In this document: one piece after another, positions 14,229-26,098 of the stretch
Layout: each line of letters begins with the position of its first letter
Numbering within the stretch: position 1 is the stretch's first letter
Source of the DNA: Aphelocoma coerulescens
Lineage: Eukaryota; Chordata; Aves; Passeriformes; Corvidae
Length of the DNA: 64,000 nt
Direction: 5' to 3'
Assembly: GCF_041296385.1 (NCBI RefSeq)
Contig: NC_091013.1
Span: forward strand, 67,549,563-67,613,562
Translations under genes and position numbers: made by a program
Notes under the pieces: generated by a model
What the model was told of the DNA's origin: nothing
Databases searched by the model: none
The model's input: only the letters and a program-made list of their open reading frames with translations

Positions 14229-14380
14229 ACAGAATCACAGAATCACGGAATAAGCTGAGTTGGAAGGGACCCATAAGGATCATTGAGTCTAACTCATGGC
14301 CTTACACAGCACCATTTCCAAGAGTCACACCAGTGCCTGAGAGCAGTGTCCAAATGCTTCTTGAACTCTGTCAGAGTTAC
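14229..14380 (-). mobile_element. CR1 LINE 3'-end fragment, antisense
   Basis: It begins on + with CAGAATCACAGAATCAC, the reverse complement of the CR1 terminal octamer-like units. It continues with GAGTTGGAAGGGACCCATAA, GATCATTGAGTCTAACTC and a segment reading AGAGCAGTGTCCAAATGCTTC. This is the familiar antisense 3' UTR of songbird-type CR1 copies. Resemblance fades after about 14375, so only the 3' end of a truncated, inactive copy remains. It lies about 170 bp downstream of the LTR-like element near 13.7-14.06 kb. Confidence 0.85.
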
Positions 14381-14879
14381 TATTCAGCTCACAAAAGCTG
14401 CGTTTCCTTGTTTACAAGTATTCCTATTTCAGCCATCCTTTGGCTCTTGTCCCCATCACTCCTCCTCAAACTATCTGTTTTTTGTGGATTTTCATATGTT
14501 TGGTTAAGACTATTCTGAAGAACAGCTTTCTTCTTAAAATTGCCCAGCAAGCCCACCTAGCTTGGGAGCTGGCCTGACAGACCAGTCCCTGTAACCCTCA
14601 AGAAATTGAAAACATACAATGAAGCTCATTGTCCCTCAGCCACTGATCACGACCCCAGCTGTGATAACTAATGATAACTTAGGCCTGGGGCCAGTGCAAG
14701 CAGATCTGATTTAGGACTGGATTGCTCTGGTGATGTTTAGGTGTGTTTCTCCCTCTCCCCTGTCTCAAAACACTAGCTCTTACTTTAGCTAAATTACTTT
14801 ACTCAGTGCTTTTGAGTGCTGAAAAGGTAAAACATGGGTGCTTCCCTGCATAAGGTGGTCATACTGGATCCAGTCCATG

Positions 14880-14904
14880 TAATAATAATAATAATTATTA
14901 TTAC
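14880..14904. repeat. Short AAT/ATT repeat forming a near-palindrome
   Basis: Five AAT-type units are followed by three ATT-type units, so the two halves pair with about 9-bp stems around a central AATT. It is small and probably polymorphic, with no sign of function. Confidence 0.8.
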
Positions 14905-17900
14905 TCTCTGAACTTGATATTAAATGGGAATATCAGCTCTCTACCAAAATAAGCATATCCAGGACTTTATTAAAGATGGATTTCCATAATCCATGTGCTG
15001 GTCATTGTGGAATATAATGATCTAATTAAGCTGTGCTTTGCACCTTTCTGCTCTTTTTTGTCAATCTCTCACCAAGCTCTGGATTAATTTGACTGTTTAC
15101 ATGCTATAAATCCCACAGGGGGTTTTGCTTTTGTGGAACTTTGATGTTTATGCAAAAGAGGCAGTGCGTCCTGAAAAGTCAAGGCTGTTTAATTTTTTTT
15201 AAGATACAACATGGTGGTTTTGGTAGTTAAACCAGTTATTTTATTTGAAAAACTTAGGAAGACTTGCAGCTATGACATGGTAGCTCAAAGACTCCTGCTT
15301 TAATGAGAGGCATGCAGATGTCTGTTATTCAAAGCATGAGATAATCATCAGTGTTTGAACAAATTCAAACTGGTATCAGCTTTTACTCATTTTATTATCC
15401 AATTTCCTCTTACTCCATCTGTCATTCATATTATAAAAAGGAGATGGGTTGATAAAATAGAGGATTTACATGCTTCCTGGAAATAAAACCTCAATAACTA
15501 GACACTGGCATCTGGTTTCCACAACCACCGATAAGAACCACTGTGATCTCTTCTTAGTGCAGGCATGATCCAAAGCAGATTAAAATGTCCTTGTAGTCCA
15601 GCTCATTCCCACTGAACACTTGGAGCCACTGTAATGTAAATACTGGCCCCACAGTATTTCCCCTTACAGCTCTAATAAACTGCATTTTGATCCTTCTGCC
15701 TTGTACCTGAAAATGTGCCTGTAAATTAGGCTTCAGAGATGCATGAGCAGTACAATCGAGTTGCATAGCACGAAGCCCTCACAGCATGTTTCATTTCTAG
15801 AAAAGGAAATTATGGTATGATGCAATCTTTTAATGTCCTGAAGAAGTTCAAAGGAAGAAACAAGATCCATTAATGAAACACTTTGGTGTTACCAAGGCTC
15901 CTTCTGCTTCCCACATCATTGTTGCTGGTGTATTACTTAGTGTGGGCTGCATATGATGGAGAGAGAGCCTAGAAACGAAGGAACGTCCATTAAACCCATT
16001 CTTCCCCCTGTAATCTGTTAAATCCTCTGATAGAATTTCAATGGCTGCAAATGCCCAGTCCATTTCTGTGCTGAAGAACCCTGAAACATGTCCAGACACA
16101 GGCACAGGACAGCCCTGGGTCCTCATCCTGCTGGCAGGATGGACGGGGGATGTTTTCACCCATCTCTGGACTGGAACGTGGTCCATGGGGCAGCATGAGG
16201 CTGCTGGAAGGGGTTAAAGTTCACCAACAGCCTGAGTGACAACAAAGACTCGATTCTCTGCTGGAAGTTCAAGACAGGAAAGGGGGAGGGCAGGGAAGAA
16301 AAAGAGAGCAAGTTGTTAGGAGCAGTTCATTCATTAATAAACTTCTGGGGGAGAGCAAGTGGGACCTGGCTGTGCTTTGGTGTTTTGCTTTGAGACCAAG
16401 CAAGTGTCTTCCTCTTCCATTAAAAAGATCTAAGGTTTATTGTTTAATGCAGTAATAAATATTGCATTAAAATAATTGGCAAAGTAATGCCAATAAATAA
16501 TGCATTTCTCCCAAGAGTTTAGCTGAAAATCTAACCCAGCTCCTGCACACATCACAGCATTCGCTATAATTGGTCACACGACTGTTGTTCCTCATCTGCA
16601 CTATTTTTTCTGGCCTGGCTTTAATGCAGTGATTTGACCTAATTTTTCTCTGACTGTCAAATGGCTACCCTTGGTTTCACAAGGCAGAGAGCAGGGCTGC
16701 CCACCAAGCATATCCCATCCTGGCACAGCTGCAGACTGCTGCCTTTTAGGATAGGTGCTGCTTTGCTCCACATCCGTAAGTGGATTGTGATAGTCTTCTT
16801 GACTATAAAGTTGATGCCAAGGAGCAGCATTAACTCTCCTTCTTCTGTTGAGGTGAGGAAGGAGACCCACAAATTAACTTTCTGAATCTTTTTCTCCTGA
16901 CACAAGCATTTCATTTGCTCCCCGATGAATGCAATATTCTCCCCAGGAGCTGAAATAAATTTTACTGTATAATGATGTCATATTTTTCTACTCTTTGTCT
17001 CTAGCTTCTTCCACCTGTATTAAATCAGTTGCACTGACTGACCTGTAGTGGGTCAGCTAAGATCTTCCTGAACAGAAACTGAGGAAAAATCATTTTATTA
17101 AAATAAAAAAGAAGGGTAAGGCAAGAAACCTTGTGATGATTTTCTTTTACTGAGGGCAAAAGAGAGTTTTTCATTACTCTGCTAAGGGAATGTCTTAAGC
17201 ATTTCATTTCTTGCTGATGAGAAGCAGAACCTGTGACTGATACCACCTCCCCATTCAAGGGCTGAGTCAGCCTGCCTCTGGACACCTCCACCTTGGAATG
17301 TCATAGCCATCCAGTTTCCCATGTCCCCTGTAACAGCTGGGGAAGATGAGCAAAAACTGAGCGAGTATTAGGGGACATAGAAATCCCTCTTGTCTTCCAC
17401 AGGATCTGCATGTAGTCAGCCCCTCTCCAATGTCCCTAGACACAGAAATATCCATGAAATGCAGGAATAATGCTGACTGTTAAATATAAGGGCTTTATTT
17501 GTCCCATGAAAACTGAGCTGTGGTAACCCCATGGCAGGCACTTTACCTGTCACAAATACAAGACATTTTGACTTGCCCTAACCTTCTCTTGTCCTTTCTC
17601 CCATTGCAGATTGTTCCTGCAGGCAGCTCACTCCTACCTTCTGATTTAAAGTGGTCTTTTAGTAAAATATCATGCCACCTTTCTCTCCTTCCACTCCCAT
17701 TAAAAATCATCACTATTATGGCTCTACCTGTGAAAGCATAATCTGTCTGAGGAAAGAGGTGTGGCTGCGCGATCTGTCCTAGGCAGTGATAACAGATAAA
17801 GGGGTGCCCCTGATTTCAAATGCTGGAGGAAAAAATCATTGCATAGCATTCACCAAAGCAAAATGGCTTCTTAAAACTAAGCTGCAAACTGAGGCAATTC

Positions 17901-18839
17901 CAGCCCAGAGAACCCTTCAGAAGAGATTACAAATACAAATTTCTCTGTCCTCACTTTTCATGAGCCTTGCTGGAAGGAGAATTCCATTGATGTTCATTTG
18001 CAGCATTCAGCTTCTGCATTCATGAGGCATTTTGACTGACAGAGAAAAGCAAAAAGAGACAGATGTACTCACTGGGGAAGGCTTATATACAATTGAACAT
18101 GTAAACATTTTCAAACCACTGTTATTTTTTACAACTGTATGAATAACAGTGCCTTGACTTGTGCTCATAGGCCTGTCAGGAGTTATGTAAAGCTGGGTAC
18201 AAAGCAGCTGCCCCTGATTCACTGCACCACAGGCTCTGGGCATGCAGTGTGTCACTGGTGGTGTTTTGTGCTCCCCTTTTTCAAGGTACTACATCAGAGC
18301 AAGCACTACAAGAGGGGTGTCAAAGGCACCTTTTGCCATGGCTCTGCAGAGCAAAAAGAAGCTGTACCTACTGCAAGGACTTTATGTTGCTAACTGTCCA
18401 CCCAACTCCTTTTTATGACATGAAGGGTCAATAAAGTAATTGTTTATGTTCTTACACCATTCTGCCTTTGGAAAATATCCAAACCCAGCTGAATTAATGT
18501 CAATTGAGTGGCAGGTAATGATAGAGAGTCCTCAAAAGACCTGTCTTGGGACAGTTCATAAGGAATTAGAAACTATTGCCCTTCCCAAATTTGCAGACAT
18601 TTTTAGTGCCCGATACAGTGAATCTATTTGATGATTGTCAGCAGCATATTTTCAGCACTACTGTTTGCTGGAAGGAGTTTCCACAAAAATGAGATTTGGC
18701 AGAATTGTCACCCCCCAGTCAGAGTAATGAGCTCTGAGTTTTGATAATGCTCTTTGTGAGTACAGTGGCTATGCTCAAAAGGAATATTGCAAGGAGACCA
18801 CCCTTCTTACCCTGGGAGTTAAGCTCACTTCAGTGGCAT

Positions 18840-19130
18840 ACATCGCTCACCATGGCAATGGGAATTGAATTTTCCGCTCTCTGAGCTCTCCTGGATACTT
18901 AAAGCAGCCTCATGTAATACTATTGTGGCCGGTGTCATTGCACCACTGAAAACTAAATGAATGAATAAATTAGAGCCGTGGCGTTTTGGATTGCTGAATT
19001 GCATCCAAGCTTTTTATTGCAGCCATGAACTCCTTTTGCGATGACAGATGGAATGATGCTTATTAGGCAGTTAGGCAGATCATTGGAACGAACAAACGTG
19101 AGAGGTACGGGAGCGGGGCTGTACATCAGA
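18840..19130. other. CpG-retaining intronic block, candidate conserved element
   Basis: About 290 bp of non-repeat intron has roughly ten CpG dinucleotides, including the runs GCCGTGGCG and GAACGAACAAACG, in a neighbourhood where CpG is rare. It also has homeodomain-like AT cores and a tract that ends GAGGTACGGGAGCGGGG. No open frame or splice-flanked exon fits it. It could be a conserved regulatory element or a recently methylation-protected segment. This is a suggestion from composition only. Confidence 0.25.
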
Positions 19131-22100
19131 GAACTGAGACAGGATTATCTCTTAAGAAACCCCTTTCCAACACCAATTACCTTTTGACTGCAGGGCCCCT
19201 TCGTATAACACAACAGTTTATTCTTCCTTATTGATGCAACTAATCTAAGTTTATGGCTCCTGTCACAATCTTTTCCTCCTTGGCCTTTTAACTGCCTTGA
19301 ATATAGAAGCTATTCCCATCTTCTTGAAAGTTTGTGCTCCTTCCTTTCGGCTTTCATCCTGCTCCTATTTTGTATATCTCTGAATATTCCTCAATGTCAT
19401 ATTTGCAGCACTCATTTCCCTCTTTTGTCTCATTTCTGCACAGTTGTCTCCAAGGCTTTTTTCTTAGTCTCATTTACCATGTTACTCCACAGCCACTCTC
19501 AGCTGTGGGCAGCACTGCAGGTCCCCTTGGCTCTGCCCACGTCTCCAGGACTTGGTCAGGTGCCAGACCACTGTTTACATGCCCCTTGTTCCCTTGATGT
19601 GTCCATATCAGACTCCCAACCTGGTTTTGTGGTTGGGTGGAGGGTTCCAAACAAACTGACCCAGACTAGGGTTTGATGGTTTGCTCAAAATGATTACTGG
19701 TACTTGGGAAGGGGTGGTCCTTTGCCCTTGGCATGGCACTTATGTTATCCATCAGTATGCCAACTTGGAGAGTTAATACCAGCAGAATAATAACCCTATA
19801 AAAAGTTGTGATTTTTGTTTTTTTTGGCAAGTGTAGCTCCCTGCACTGGTTGATGTTAGCTTGAAATTGCATGAGAGGAGGAGGAGGAAGGGGACAAGAA
19901 GGCATAGCTGGGAATGTGTAAGAGTGCCTAACTATTCTTTTCAGAAATGGCACAATGTAAAATCTGCTCCTTTGTGACATGAAATTTATCCCAAAGTCAT
20001 ATTTTGTGGCCCAATAACCAGCATAAGAACAGGCTGCTGTGGGGAGGAGCAGTCCTGTTGGATGCCCCTCGTGTTGCCACCTGTGCCTGTTGGTGCAGGC
20101 AAGGACACACTGCATGTGGTAAGCCGGAGCACCTGGAAGTCAACCCAAGGGAGAGAGAAGCCCCACTACTCAGCTGTCCATGTGGCCACAGCAAGTGGCA
20201 CTGAACACTGTCTGAAGGCAGTGGTGAGCTGTTATGCTCCAGAGGAAGCTGCTGTGCCTGGGGGTGCCATTGGTGTTTGTTGTGGTGCTTGTTCTCACAG
20301 TGTGGTGTTTGTGTGTTGGGGAATGAGAGACAAGCTGAGTCTTTGTCTCCTCAATGGAAATGAAAGGTCAGTGTGATGGGACAGAAGATTGTCATGCAGC
20401 ATTGGGAAGTGACCTTGCCTTCATGTGTATATATACGCAAAAAATTCTTCTAGGAGAGCTCTTAAGTGTGGATGTATTTTCCTGGTGAGGCAGATACAAG
20501 CCTCCATTTAACTGCTCCCCTGAAATCACACCAGAGCAATCCATTTGGCTGTGGAACAGTTGCCCCAGGAAAGCCATAAACCTTTATTGCTTGGAGACCT
20601 TTGAAATTGGACTGGACACACCATGGTGTTCAGCACAGATTAAAGCAATCTGCTTCAGGGAGCAAAGCACAGCAGAATACCTCAGGGAATGAACCACCCT
20701 TTGGGGGCAGGGGACTGGATGCAAATTGTACATTTCCATCTCCAGTTTCTGCAGATCTGCTGCATGTTAGACTTGGAGACCTGGAACACAGGGATCTGCT
20801 GCAGAGTACAGTGGCACATCTTTATTTTTTGTTATCCTAAGTTGGATTAAGTATTTATCACTTGCCAAACTCTCATTTCAGACTCTATGTTGTTCCTTGT
20901 CGTCAGGAAGAAAAAAAATCCTTATTTTCTACAATGTCAGTTCCCAAGCAGCCACGTAAATGCTTGTGGCAATAACCTCTTGGGGCAGGCGAGGAAGAGG
21001 TGATGATGGGAGAGTTGCAAGCAGATGGGTGCAGACAGGGAGGAGGAAGCCTTTCAACCCCTCCCTCAGTGACAGCCAGGTGGGATGATGGCCTTATTCT
21101 GGTTCCTGTTGTTGATCCTGTTGAAGTTACCTTGACACTGCCAACAGGTTTTTCAGGTGGGAATATCCAGACTGTAGACACCCTAACCTTGTCTTGATCA
21201 GGTTTTATGTAAAAAGCTGTTTCCACAATCATTTTAACCAAAAATAGCAGGTATTTACACTTTAAAGTTAGTTGTTGTTTCTTCCTACAAACTGCAAAAA
21301 GTTTCTCATATTTAATTTATGCTTATTTCATTTTTTAAAAACAAATAAAAGATGCATTCATAAACCATGAGTTAGAGTATCGTATCTTCAAGTGACAATT
21401 TTGCATTGTTTCCCAGGGGCATGTTGTTCCCAAATGAGGTATGTAGGTGCTGAGATTGTCATAAGTGGAGGGGTGTACAAAATGGAAAAGATACTGTGGA
21501 TTTTGCTCATTCCTGGAAGCACAGGATTTGTCAGCCAGTTGGATTATACCTGCTTATCACATCCTCTGGCCATTCCCTATGGCTCCTGTGAGAGAAACAC
21601 TTAGTGGTATCTCAGCCTCTTCAGATCACAGCTGGATCTGCTGGGTTAAATGGCTAATTGAAGGTGAGTGCTTCAGTGTGCATTAGTGAAACCCTGTAGT
21701 TAAAATGGCAGATAATTTCTTTGTAGCTGCATGCAAAGGCAAATGTCTGTTTCTCTCATTCGTTGCCATCCCCACAGCCAGCTATGAAGGGCTGCTGATT
21801 TAATTGGATAATCTAACAGGGCTCAGTGGCAGGGCTTTGACTTAACTGTAGTTAAGGTATTTGTACTACACAGACTATTATTCTATGCACTCATTCCACA
21901 TTTGTGTTGAGCCACATGGGGATATCAAAGATTCTATAGACCCAGATGTCTGCTGGAATCTCAGACTGTGTAATTTGCTGTGGCCATCAAGACACTAGCT
22001 GAGGAGATGTGTCATTTACATTGCTTAGTTTTGGTGCCAGGAGTTGTACCTTCAGGCTTCTGCAGCCCATATCAGACTGTGCAAGGAGCTTTGCCCACTC

Positions 22101-22264
22101 CTCTGGGAGGAAGGGCTGTGGTGGGCTATGCCCTTGGAAAAGGTGGGTTTGTTTATTTGCTTGCTGTTTCGATTTTTAAATCTTGTGTTAACACCTTCTC
22201 TCAAGGTCTCAAAGCACCACACAGAGGCAAGTAATCCCTTTGCCTTTTTGAACTGATATCCCGT

Positions 22265-22817
22265 TGTACTAGTTTGAAAATAAACCAGTGAGAGGCACCA
22301 AGTCAGAATAACAATTTAATGGAAATTAAAGAAAAGGAACAGAAAGTAAAAGAAAACACTGACAGAGTCAAGATACAACCTGAGTCCCTATTAGGCAGGG
22401 TAGTGGTAGCAGTCTGGTGGAATGGTGGCTGCAGTCCTCTGAAGTGGTGATCCTGTAGTAGAAGGGGTCTGCTCTTCCTCAGAAAGTCCAGCGGTGGCTG
22501 TGTAGCTCCTATCCTCTGGAAATCCAGTGGAGCCAGTCCCTTTGATGCTCAGAGTCCCAGTTATATCCATGATGGGATGCTTGGTTCCTCCCTCTGGGTG
22601 GAGCATCTCACAATGGGGTAATGAGTCATGAGGCCAAGTGTTGATTAGGCTCATTAACAGAAGATAGTCCGGAGGGAGTTATCTCTGAGTCATGCAGCAG
22701 GACAATGATGGGCCATTAACAGCAAGATAGTCTGGGGGGAGGAGGCAAGGAAACACTGCCCCACCTGATTTCAACAGCTCATGAGGATGGTAATAGAATA
22801 CACCTCAACCCAGGACA
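22265..22817 (-). mobile_element. Solo LTR of an endogenous retrovirus (ERVL-like), antisense
   Basis: The 553-bp element is bounded on + by TGTACTAG and CCAGGACA, so it starts TG and ends CA. It is flanked by a perfect 5-bp duplication CCCGT at 22260-22264 and 22818-22822. Read on the - strand it begins TGTCCTGGGTTGAGG, has a TATA-like GGATATAAC (near 22560-22568 on +) and an ATTAAA poly(A) signal (22315-22320 on +), and ends CAAACTAGTACA. A 5-bp duplication is usual for ERVL-type integrases, and the terminal sequences resemble songbird ERVL LTRs. No internal viral sequence remains, as expected after LTR-LTR recombination. It lies antisense to LHFPL6. The 87-codon frame inside it is not a gene. 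Confidence 0.9.
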
Positions 22818-25800
22818 CCCGTCTTCTTTATGTAGGGAAAAGAAGGCTTCAAGAGGCAATGTGAGTAACACAGTGGTTACACAGAAGTCCCTAGTGGAGA
22901 CAGAAGTTGGCTGTAACCTTTGGGACCCCCTAGGTCTCTGTAGCAATCTTGGTAACATTTCTCAGTCATTATAGTTGCAGCTTTTGCCTTTAAAAAGTAG
23001 TCATGTCAATTAAAGGCAAAAATAAAACAGCGCGGCAGGACCTTATCAGTGTATATTCAACCCCATGTCTCTGCTGAGTTGCTCACTCTGCTCTTTAAAT
23101 CCTAACAGCTGAGGGATGGTCAGACTGTTTTGCTCTCCTCCAGAGCCTTGACCTGAGCACTAGAAGTGTCTGGAAGTTGCACCAGAAAGGCAACACAGTC
23201 AGGGTGAAATGTGTTCGTTGAGCCTTGACCCTTTCTGCTTCATTACTGTGAAAAGCCTACCACCGAATATTCATTCATTTGTATTCAACCTGGCTGTTCT
23301 GCCTTCAGACCTCCTTTCTTGTCTGCAGCTGACAGGATGTCACGAGGAAGTGACACGGCAGTGACACTCCGTATGTCATGGTCCACTTCTATTTGAACTT
23401 GATTTTTATCTAGTAATGAATCAAGCCACAGGAGTCCAGTCTGGGAAAAAAAGTGTCCCAAGGAAGCAAGCAGAAGCTAGAAAGTTTTTCAGTCCATTTG
23501 GAAATAAGAATGCATTACAATGCGCTTTTTCCCTCCATAGCAGACCCCGGTATTCTCACAAGGTAGACTGGGTACAAAAGGGGTTTTGCATTATTTATTA
23601 GTGTGCCTCTGTCACACATAATGAGGGCTATAAAGTATGTAAGAGTTTATAATTGGCTATCTGCAAGAAGTAATCCTAAGGGGGCTGTGTAAGGATCAAA
23701 TAAATTATGCTTCGTTATAGTAGTTATGCCAAGGATGTTAGAGAATTGTTTTTAGTTGGAGGAAAAAAATGAGGAGAAGCAGAAAAAGAAAACTCTTCGT
23801 TGCTTCCCAGACCCACTTCCGTCAAAGATTTTACAGTCTGAGGGAAGATTTCAGTATTTCTCTTTAAAATTCCTGATGTGTTCAAGATGCTAAATAAGCA
23901 GTTGCCAAGATACTAGTACAAATAATGCATAAATGGAGTTTATCTAAATTGTTTTATTAATAAACTTTACTGAACTCTCCCATGCAGTTAAGCAGGAATC
24001 CCAATTCCCCATTATCCACCATTGGCACATCGGCTTTCAGAAATGAAACTTTTATCTCTTCCTCTCAGGGGGACAAGAATGCTCTCCCCCTCCCCCCTAC
24101 CCCCTCCTTCCTGGAATCTAATTATTGTTCTGATAATTCAAAACAAGGATTCTGTGTCAGTAAAAGAGACAGGAAAAAAACAAAAAAAAGATTAATAGCT
24201 GGTCCTGGAAGCTGTGATGGTATCATTTTAAAATGAATATTTACATTTTAGAAAAGCTGGGACTAAAGGGATCTCAATGTTTCTGTTTTAGTCGTAGGGC
24301 TCTTCTAATGCTTCTGGATACAATTTTTGTTACAATGGAGGTGCCTCTGGAGTACGTAAGTTAGACAAGGAAAAGTCTTGTCAGATGCAGGAGGGAGGGA
24401 ATATCCCTTCCCTTAAAGCAGTTGCTGGGTATTATTCTAGTTTTAAATAGAAAGTCAAAGGATGACAGGGTTTCTCTCATGATAAAATATACTCGGTTTT
24501 CAGCAATTTCCAGCAGTGAAAATTAGTTGTGCTTTTGTGTTTTAAGTGTAATACTTTCACAAGTCTAAAAATATATCCTGTAACCCTTATGAGACCCTGG
24601 TTGCACCAGTCCCTGTCCAAGCATTAAGGGAGTCATGTTCTGGAATACTTTAGCAAATGAGTGTTCTGTATGGACAGTGTTGTGTGAGAACTGTGGAAAG
24701 CAGGAGGCAGCTGCTGGGACAGGGAGCAGCAGAAGGACTGCAGCCTCTGTAAGTAGCTCAGCTCAGCCTGCACACCAGAAACTGCACTCCAGCTTCCACC
24801 AGGGGCTGTTTGCTGGATACATAACTCTGTCAAACAGCTTTGGCTTGGGATCACTTGCAGGTGGTTTTATTTGCATCACAGAAAACATAGGATGCTTATT
24901 TCATATCTGAACTATAAATTGTGGGGACTCAAGCAGGAATCAGTGGCACAAGTGGCCAGTGAGGAGCTGGACGGGTCACAGCAGCCAGCTGGTTCTGAAA
25001 GAAGAATGCAAACAATAGTTATTCTTTGATGATGGTTGAAAATAAGGGGCTTCTCCTCCTTGAAGACTTTATAAATGGTCCAAGTGCCATCGTTAGTGGC
25101 TCCTGCAGCCATCTAACATTCACCTCATAGGTTGTTCATTTTCTGTTTCAATTTTTTTCTTAAATTCTCTCTCAATCCTTGTAGGAGGTCCAGCCAATGC
25201 TAATATTGCTCCTTAGCATTCCCTACTCCTAGGTCCCAATAAAAATGCATGTCTTGTATCTAGGAATTGCATGCTCCATTCACTAAGTATTAATCCATTA
25301 AGCCAGTGATCTTGTAAATTGGAGCAGAAGTATTGTTTGCTGGGGATGGTATCAAAGCAGTGATAGGCTTTTACCAAGGACAGCCTTTATAAAAAAGAGT
25401 TGTTAGAAGAGTCTTCCACTGCTCATAAAGTATTATTTTTAAAAAGTTTTTAGGAAGAGAGGACGAGGATGAGCTCCAAGAGCCACACAGTTCATTTTAG
25501 GGTTTTGCTAGTTGGTATTATCATCACCTTCAATGTCTTCATTTCTCTTAGCTCTCCATTTGGGTTCTCTCTATTGAAAGCAACAAGTTTGATTCATTAT
25601 TCAACTGCTCTGATATTATTCTGGCATGGCTTTTTGTTTTTAGAAGGGAAAATTCCAGCAGATTGTGGAAGCCAGCAGCCACAGAAATCCTCTGGGAAAG
25701 GGGAGGAGACTGTATGGAATGGCCAGTTCTAGCAGGAAAAAAAAGGGAAAAATCGTGACTGCTGAATCCATTATAGAGAAGGGTGCTGCAAAGAGGGGAA

Positions 25801-25919
25801 AAAAATGAAATGGTCTCTCAGAGCCCCAGTAGGGGTTTAGCAGAGTCCATTGTTTAAGGGGTGAACTGAAATTATCACAGGAAGATACTGGTTAGTGAAA
25901 AGTTCTGTTGCAGACACAG

Positions 25920-26098
25920 AGCCACAAGAATAGAATGTCTTAGAAGGTGGTGGGATCTCCATTGTGAGGGGCTTCTTAAGAACAGATTCAACAAACAGTT
26001 CTTTTGGAAGGTACAAGTAGAGCTTATCCTGACTTTGAGGCTGCAGGAGGATTTAAATGATCTCTTCATGTCCCTTCCAGCCCTAGTTTTATTACTAA
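25920..26098 (+). mobile_element. Diverged CR1 LINE 3'-end fragment
   Basis: The stretch contains AGGTGGTGGGATCTCCATTG, then a TTAAGAACAGATTCAACAAAC segment and the ending GATCTCTTCATGTCCCTTCCAGCCCTA. These are, in order, recognisable blocks of a CR1 3' UTR, here from a branch ending in CCTTCCAGCCCTA, different from the copies at 10.6 and 44.5 kb. The terminal octamer repeat has decayed. The copy is old, truncated and non-coding. Boundaries are approximate. Confidence 0.7.

Noticed and set aside
19666..20115. 149-codon - strand frame
   Set aside because: No domain resemblance, mixed composition, intronic position and no flanking splice or promoter signals. Overlapping frames on both strands suggest chance.
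22391..22654. 87-codon - strand frame without simple repeats
   Set aside because: It lies wholly inside the antisense solo LTR, which carries no coding sequence in this family type.
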